Shown here in pieces: positions 47,135-53,204 of a stretch of DNA of 53,204 nt (positions are counted from its first letter, which is position 1; each line of letters begins with the position of its first letter). The notes beneath the pieces were generated by a model that was not told the origin of the DNA, did no database searches, and was given only the letters and a program-made list of their open reading frames with translations. Origin of the DNA: Coriobacteriia bacterium. GTDB lineage: Bacteria; Actinomycetota; Coriobacteriia; WRKU01. The position numbers were made by a program, and so were the translations under genes. Location: the NCBI GenBank assembly GCA_009777935.1, contig WRKU01000008.1, positions 1 to 53,204 on the forward strand, in the 5' to 3' direction.

Positions 47135-48973
47135 TTAAGTTTTATTAAGAATTCGCGCGTTTTTTGTGTCGCGTTTGGTGAGGGCGATAGCGTCGTAGTG
47201 TTCGAGCAAAGGGATAGCATATTTACGACTTACGCCGAGAACGTCACGTAGCTCGGCGGCGGGAGCGGGATGCGGGTTCAGGGCAAAGTGCGCCGTGAGG
47301 AGTTCGGCACCGTGGGCGAGCGCATCACGCGTGAAGTAGAGGTCGCCGGCGAGCCGCGTGAGCTCGCCCTGCGTAACAAGCGGAGCAAGTGCGGCGGCCA
47401 ACGCCGATGTTGTCGTATCGAGCTGTGCGGCGAGCGCGGCTGTCGCGTCGGGTGCGAGCTGCTGTTTTTTGAGAAGCGCGCAGGCACGTAGACCCAGATC
47501 GTCTTGGGCGGCCTGAGCGGTAGTAGGCGCATCGCGGTGGCGGACGGTGCCGACTTCAATCGTGATGGTGCCGGCTTCAGCGAGTTCGCGGAGGATGCGA
47601 TCAAAGGTGGCGGTGTCGCAGCCAGATGTGACCTGCTCGCAGAGCGTGGCGCGCGGCATCGTCGGCGCGTCAGGGTTTTCGTCGTGGAACGCGCGCAACG
47701 TGCGATCGATCGTCTCGCGGATATGCGCGGCGTGGGCAGCTTCCCTCTCGTGACGGATACGCTCTATGGTGTCGTGATCGCACGCTTCGAGTGCGACGAG
47801 AAGCGTGCGATCGTCCTCGTCGAGCGTCGTGCGAGGCGGCGCATCGGCGATGAGCACGGTCCCGCCCCCCATCGTCGTCACCGGCGAGTAGCTACGGATG
47901 ATAAACCGATCGCCCGCCTGCACGACGAGCGGCTCGTCGAGGACGATCTGAGCGAAGGCACGCTCGCCCGGCGCGAGGTGCTCCCCGAAGAGCCGCACAC
48001 GGCCGAGCGTGGCGGACGTGCCGTGATGAACGTGCATCCGTGCGCGATTTTTCAACGGCACGTCCGCACCCGGCACGCCGAGATAGGTCAACGCAACATC
48101 GATACGCGTCGAGCACGGCGTGCCGGGCACCGCGACGGTATCACCCCTGTTGACCTGCGCCTTGTCGATGCCGCTCAGGTTGAGCGCGGTGCGCTGCCCG
48201 GCGTGTGCGGCCTCGACATCGGCACCGTACACCTGCACGCTACGCACCCGCGCGACAAGGCGCGTGCCGTGGCGCGACGAGAGGACTTCGACCTCGTCGC
48301 CCGAGCGCACCGTACCGGCATGCAGCGTGCCCGTCACGACCGTGCCCACGCCATCGAGTGAGAAGACGCGATCGACCGGCAGGCGCAGACCGGTGTGCTC
48401 ACGCGTGTGCTCGATGCTGCGCGTAGTCGCCTCAAGTGCAGCGACGAGGTCGTCGAGGCCGGTAGGCTGCGTGCCCTCCTTTGAGGGTACGCTCACCTCA
48501 ACGAGAGCGGCCCCCTCGTATCCGGCCTCGGCGAGCAGCTCCTCGATGTCGGCGCGAACGAGCGCACGCCATGGCGGCTCGGCAAGATCGCACTTGCTCA
48601 GCGCCACCACGAGGTGCTCGACCCCCATAAGACGCAGCACGGCGAGATGCTCGCGCGTCTGCACCATGATGCCGTCGTCGGCCGCGATGACGAGCAGCGC
48701 AACATCGACGCCGCTCGCACCGGCGACCATCTGGCGCACAAATCGCTCGTGGCCCGGCACATCGACGACACCCATGCGCACGCCGGAGGGCAGTTCGAGT
48801 TCGGCAAAGCCCAGCTCGATAGTGACGCCGCGCCGTTTTTCCTCAGGCAGGCGATCAGGGTCAACGCCGGTGAGCGCGCGCACGAGCGTCGACTTGCCGT
48901 GATCGATGTGGCCGGCCGTTCCCAGTATATAGTGAGGGGGGGTCATGTCGGGCTGTGGCGTGGCCGAGGTCAT
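47135..48973 (-). CDS. selB: Selenocysteine-specific elongation factor
   Basis: ILGTAGHIDHGKSTLVRALTGVDPDRLPEEKRRGVTIELGFAEL; winged-helix C-terminus; start re-assigned to MTSATPQPDM. Confidence 0.95.
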   Translation of the reverse strand: MTSATPQPDMTPPHYILGTAGHIDHGKSTLVRALTGVDPDRLPEEKRRGVTIELGFAELELPSGVRMGVVDVPGHERFVRQMVAGASGVDVALLVIAADDGIMVQTREHLAVLRLMGVEHLVVALSKCDLAEPPWRALVRADIEELLAEAGYEGAALVEVSVPSKEGTQPTGLDDLVAALEATTRSIEHTREHTGLRLPVDRVFSLDGVGTVVTGTLHAGTVRSGDEVEVLSSRHGTRLVARVRSVQVYGADVEAAHAGQRTALNLSGIDKAQVNRGDTVAVPGTPCSTRIDVALTYLGVPGADVPLKNRARMHVHHGTSATLGRVRLFGEHLAPGERAFAQIVLDEPLVVQAGDRFIIRSYSPVTTMGGGTVLIADAPPRTTLDEDDRTLLVALEACDHDTIERIRHEREAAHAAHIRETIDRTLRAFHDENPDAPTMPRATLCEQVTSGCDTATFDRILRELAEAGTITIEVGTVRHRDAPTTAQAAQDDLGLRACALLKKQQLAPDATAALAAQLDTTTSALAAALAPLVTQGELTRLAGDLYFTRDALAHGAELLTAHFALNPHPAPAAELRDVLGVSRKYAIPLLEHYDAIALTKRDTKNARILNKT

Positions 48974-48995
48974 GGTGTGGTCATGGTGCCGAGGT

Positions 48996-50462
48996 CTACG
49001 CGACGATGCGGCTGAGCGTCTCGACGACGATTTCGGCATCGTCGCGCACAAAGGTGCGTGGGTCGAGCAAGACGTAGCCGTCGCGCACGCGCGCAACGAT
49101 AGGGGGCGTCGCCGGGTTCTGAGGCGCGGTAGCGGGTCCGGTCGTGTCGCCGTCGCGGAGCCGCTCCTCAAGTTCGCGCGCCGAAAGCTTCGCGGCACGG
49201 ACGCGCACGACGAAGCTTGGCAGGTCGGCCATCGGCAACGACCCCCCACCGGCGTAGGCCACATCTTCGACGACTTCGCAGGTCAACCGGTCGCCAAGCG
49301 CGCTCTCCAGCATGCCGCGCAGCATCTCGGCGCGCTCGCGGCTTTCCTCGATGCGCATCGTCAGCATACGCAACGTCGGGATGCGAGCACGTGCCAAATC
49401 GTGGTCGCGGTATAGTTTGAGCGTCGCCTCGAGCGCCGCAATCGTCATCTTGTCGAGGCGCAGCGCGCGCACCAGCGGGTGCTGCTTGAGAGTATCGATC
49501 GCCCAACGGCTTCCCACGATAAGGCCGGCCTGCGGACCACCGAGCAACTTGTCGCCCGAAAACGTCACGAGCGAGGCGCCGGAGAAGAGCGCTTCGGTGA
49601 CGGTTGGCTCGTACGGAAGCCCGAAGGGCTTGAGGTCGATGAGCACGCCGGAGCCCTGATCCTCGAGCAACGGCACATCATATTGCGCGCCAAGCTGCGC
49701 CAGCTCGAACGTCGTCGGAGTCTCGGCAAAGCCGACGATGTCGAAGTTTGAGGTGTGTACTTTGAGGATTAATCCCGTTTTCGAGCCAAACGCCTTGCCG
49801 TAGTCGGCCACGTGCGTCTTGTTCGTCGTGCCGACCTCGACCATGCGCGCGCCGGACTGTGCGCAGATATCGGGGATGCGAAACGACCCGCCTATCTCAA
49901 CGAGCTGGCCGCGACTGACGACAACCTCTTTGCCCTTGGCAAAGCAGGTCAGCGCGAGAAGCACGGCGGCGGCGTTGTTATTCACCGCAATGCCGGCCTC
50001 GGCACCGGTGAGCTCGCAGAGGAGACGCTCGATATGATCGTGACGGCTCCCCCGCTCGCCGGCCTCAACGTTATATTCAAGCGTCGAGTAACCCCCGGCG
50101 ACCTCGGCAACAGCTTCAAGCGCTTCATCGGCGAGCACGCTGCGGCCTAGGTTCGTGTGTACGACGATACCGGTCGCGTTGATGACGCGGCGCAGGGTGG
50201 ACATCTCGCGCAGCGCAAGCGTGGCGAGGGCAGTGTCGATGAGTTTCGGCGCGTCGACAGTGGTCGTCACCGTGCCGAGCGTGATGGCAGAGCGCACCTC
50301 ATCGAGGCGCGCGCGCAGCATATCGAGCACGACGGTGCGTCCATAGGTGTGGCTCGCCTGCACGACGCGCGCATCGTCGAGCATGTCGTCCATGTTGGGG
50401 AGCGCGCGGTATAGCTCGCTTTGGGTGTGTGTACTGTTTTGTGTGCTTTTTTGTGTGCTCAT
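48996..50462 (-). CDS. selA: L-seryl-tRNA(Sec) selenium transferase
   Basis: RRVINATGIVVHTNLGRSVL...FSGDKLLGGPQAGLIVG; start re-assigned to MSTQKSTQ. Confidence 0.95.
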   Translation of the reverse strand: MSTQKSTQNSTHTQSELYRALPNMDDMLDDARVVQASHTYGRTVVLDMLRARLDEVRSAITLGTVTTTVDAPKLIDTALATLALREMSTLRRVINATGIVVHTNLGRSVLADEALEAVAEVAGGYSTLEYNVEAGERGSRHDHIERLLCELTGAEAGIAVNNNAAAVLLALTCFAKGKEVVVSRGQLVEIGGSFRIPDICAQSGARMVEVGTTNKTHVADYGKAFGSKTGLILKVHTSNFDIVGFAETPTTFELAQLGAQYDVPLLEDQGSGVLIDLKPFGLPYEPTVTEALFSGASLVTFSGDKLLGGPQAGLIVGSRWAIDTLKQHPLVRALRLDKMTIAALEATLKLYRDHDLARARIPTLRMLTMRIEESRERAEMLRGMLESALGDRLTCEVVEDVAYAGGGSLPMADLPSFVVRVRAAKLSARELEERLRDGDTTGPATAPQNPATPPIVARVRDGYVLLDPRTFVRDDAEIVVETLSRIVA

Positions 50463-50553
50463 AGCGTCTATTGTACTACGACTTTCAACCCTGGTACCAT
50501 CGTCAAGCACAATCGATTACTCCTAAAACAGGATACCCATAGAAAGAATCGGC

Positions 50554-50763
50554 CTAGGCATGTGTAAGCCCTTTTAATCCTAGTTCTTCCTCTATCTCAT
50601 CAAGAGTAAACCATCCGTGTTCCTCGCCGGAACGACGGCCTTTTTCGAGCTCGGCCATAAGGCGAGCTTCTGCCCACGCCCTCTTGGAAGCATTATCGAC
50701 CGTCTCTTCTTTGAGAACGGCAGCTTGATTTCGCGTATCGATAGCTTGGTTCATAGTTGGCAC
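50554..50763 (-). CDS. Antitoxin-like small protein (orphan)
   Basis: AEARLMAELEKGRRSGEEHGWFTLDEIEEELGL resembles RelB/ParD-type antitoxin C-termini; GGGAGG RBS, GTG start. Confidence 0.5.
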   Translation of the reverse strand: MPTMNQAIDTRNQAAVLKEETVDNASKRAWAEARLMAELEKGRRSGEEHGWFTLDEIEEELGLKGLTHA

Positions 50764-50864
50764 GCGATTGCACCTCCCTTCTTGCCCCTAATTGAGTTGT
50801 CGGTCACCTCCATGGTAGCACACATGCGTTCGCCAAAGATGATTTGTGGTGCGTTTTGCAAAGA

Positions 50865-50892
50865 GAAGGCCGCCCGGGGAGGAGCGGCCTTC
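50865..50892 (-). terminator. Terminator hairpin downstream of 50924 gene
   Basis: GAAGGCCGC...GCGGCCTTC then TCTTTGC on minus strand. Confidence 0.7.
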
Positions 50893-50923
50893 GAGAGTGC
50901 GAGCGTGTACGTGGCGTGCTGGG

Positions 50924-53141
50924 TTAGCGCCGCACCCAGATGGCCGGACGGAGGCCGTAGGAAGGAGTGGTAACAACTGCACCTAGAGGAACTATCCACT
51001 GGCCGGTACTCGGCGGGTTTATGAGACCACCCGATGAACTGAATAGAACAGCGGCACCTGCAAAACCTGCAAAATTATTCGCGCCTAGGTTGTTCTGGTC
51101 TGTGCCGCGCGAACGTGACCACCACGTGCCGCTCGTCGTCGTCGTGGCGTGGTTGGTACCGATAGCATAGGCCCCCATCGTAAGGAACGTATCGGTCGTC
51201 GGACCCCCATCATCATATCCCGCTTCAGAGAGATACGACGCAATTTCCTTGTCGCTCAGCGGAAAAGCAACGATGCCCTGACCAGTCGTCGGGTTCGTGG
51301 TGGTGCTCATACCGGCCATTCTGGCAGAGGGTCGCGAATAAGCGTTAGGCCAATTCGTCTGGCTGCGCAAGAAGGCGCGATTCGCATCGTTTTCGGGCGA
51401 GTTGGGCGCAGCGGTCATAAAACCGGTGTGCGTGCCGACGATGCCGTCTGCTCCCACCGGCGCGACGCCGAAGTCGCGGTCGGCTACCGGACCAGTATTA
51501 GACCCCAGAAAGTCGGCCTGTACCGCACGTGCGCGCAGGTCACCTATGCTGGTAGTCGAAAGATTGGTATACCACTGGTCCATCGCTACCATGATGTTGG
51601 AGCGAAGCGACGGATCATCCTCACGTGCGAGCCAGTAGTTGCCGTGGGCAACGTCGGTATTGAACAGTACGCCATTGGCCCCGGTGCCAGTGGGAATAAA
51701 GGCCACCTGTGGATTAGCGGCGTACGCGTGTTGCGTTACGTAGAGGTCGTAGGTGTTGGTGCCGTCACGGTACTCGGCAATCCGGAAGAAGGGTACGCTG
51801 CCGAAAAGCTCACGATTTGGGTTAGGGACCGGCGTAGGCAGCGGTCGGTCCACAACCTCGATAGTGACGCTCTCAGAGGCAGACGTATATCCGTCTCCTT
51901 CTTGAGGAGTTTCACCGGAGTTTGCCACCAGCACTCGGTAGAAGAACGTACCGAGCGCCGCGGTATCGACACCGGTGAAGGCAGGTGTCGTCGCACTCGT
52001 GCCGCTCACGTTGGCCCATGCAATGCCGTCAGGCGAGACCTGCCATTGGTACGTCAGGCCGTCCCCAGAGGCATCGACACCGAGCGTCGGCGAGGAGCCA
52101 AACTGTGTAACCGCCAAAAATGGGTCAGAATCATTGTTGATGCTCACGCCCATGATGACCGGAACGGTCCATCTGATAGAATCGATAATCGCCTTGCCCT
52201 GCATGCTGGCTTCTCTCAGCACGGCACTACCCGTCGTGCCGCCCTCTTTCATAGTCTCGGCATCGTCGCGCGTGACGACCTCCATGTGGATATCGATGGC
52301 GTAGTAAAAAGCGCTGCTTGTCGGGTTGAAGCCGTCCGCGGCCAGAAGCGCAGTCATCAGTGGATTGCTGCTTTGGTGAGGTTCAATCACACTCGTGTAG
52401 TAGAAATAGCCGTCATCGGCGAGCACCCAGCGATTTGCGCGTGCAGCAGAGGTTGACCCTTCCCATTGGGTATAGGTCATGAGGTACGGTTGCGTCCAGC
52501 GCCAGTACTCGGCAAAGGGCATGCCGCTTGCAGCGTGCCCGCGTGAGGGTGCCGCCTGGATGAGACTTGTGGCGTCGGTGAGCCCTCTGATAGACCACAT
52601 GTCAGGCGCGACGTCAAACCACGGTGTTTGCGTGTCGATCTCGGTACCGAACGGAGCATTGAGCACCGCGTTCATCGTGGCTTCGGCAGAGGAAATCAGC
52701 GGCGCAAAGTCGGTAATGGCTGGGTCGATGTTTTGGCCGTCGCTCCAGTTTGAGGTCGATATCCATTGCATGAACTCGGCAGCCGAGATGCGCGCGATAA
52801 AAGGTGCCGTACCAATGTTGTCAACGCGCACGAGCTTATCCCAGCTTGTGTCATCTTTACGCGCGAACTCATCGACGAGCAACGCATCGGCCGACGCATT
52901 GTTGGCGACCTGATTTATGGCACTCTGGATAACGCCCCACGCAAAAGCAGCCAAGAGCAACAGAAGAAGCGCGATAACTACCGCGATAATGGCATTTTGG
53001 CGCTTGTGGTTTTTCGGATTGGTGTTTGGGGTAGTCTGTGTGACGTTTTCTTGGACGGCCTCATCGACAGCTTCCTTGATGAGTTCCTTTAACTCAAAAA
53101 GTGGAGCCCCCCCCCCCCCGCATGGCGTGGTTATCGTTCAT
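50924..53141 (-). CDS. SipW-dependent exported protein with Ig-like and DUF6273-like domains; reading frame broken by poly-G tract as assembled
   Basis: Frame open from 50924 up through APLFELKELIKEAVDEAVQENVTQTTPNTNPKNHKRQNAIIAVVIALLLLLLAAFAWGVIQ; GAGGG RBS and ATG AAC at 53141; 13 G between. Confidence 0.7.
53107..53119. repeat. Poly-C(13) tract (poly-G on coding strand)
   Basis: 13 consecutive C between gtggag and gcatggcg. Confidence 0.95.
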
Positions 53142-53204
53142 GTGTGCCCTCATTTCGTGCTCGTGCGTCGCAGATGCCACGCAAAGATAACATACTCGGT
53201 AACA

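Noticed and set aside
47135-49264. 709-aa selB with a long basic N-terminus
   Set aside because: First ~97 residues overlap the selA 3' end out of frame; GTPase domain starts right after MTSATPQPDMTPPHYILGTAGHIDHGKS.
51149-52456. 435-aa + strand ORF antisense to the 50924 SipW-dependent gene
   Set aside because: Shadow ORF; the minus strand carries the signal, DDGYFYY motif and DUF6273-like domain.

Overview
High-GC window, probably from a Coriobacteriia-like actinobacterial contig (lineage is inference). It is mostly minus-strand operons. Housekeeping content: serA plus a class-V aminotransferase, livKHMGF, ppaC/apgM/thrC, prfA-prmC-tsaC-rpiB-glyA-dCMP deaminase-wecA-like, and mtnP-tatA-greA-lysS. 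There is also a predicted 24-heme cytochrome, tRNA-Pro(CGG), tRNA-Sec and selA/selB. The most unusual content is a dispersed SipW-type secretion system. It has a Ser-His (ER/SipW-type) signal peptidase with long Pro-rich cytoplasmic tails, in a translationally coupled operon with a 1122-aa pilin/CnaB-like surface protein and a matrix-type substrate. Three further SipW-type substrates lie elsewhere; four of the substrates share the motif W-V-L-C/A-D-D-G-Y-F-Y-Y, and two of those carry DUF6273-like C-terminal domains. The substrate gene at the right edge has a 13-nt poly-G tract seven codons after its apparent start. As assembled this tract is out of frame, so the gene is a candidate phase-variable switch (or an assembly error). 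Other notable items: a 625-codon membrane-protein ORF at the left edge that the ORF track missed, a PAP2/NlpC-P60 fusion with its catalytic Cys replaced by Ala, a CcmC-like/BtuF-like fusion, a pair of ~100-bp palindromic elements bracketing serA, and several predicted leaderless promoters, including one symmetric bidirectional one.
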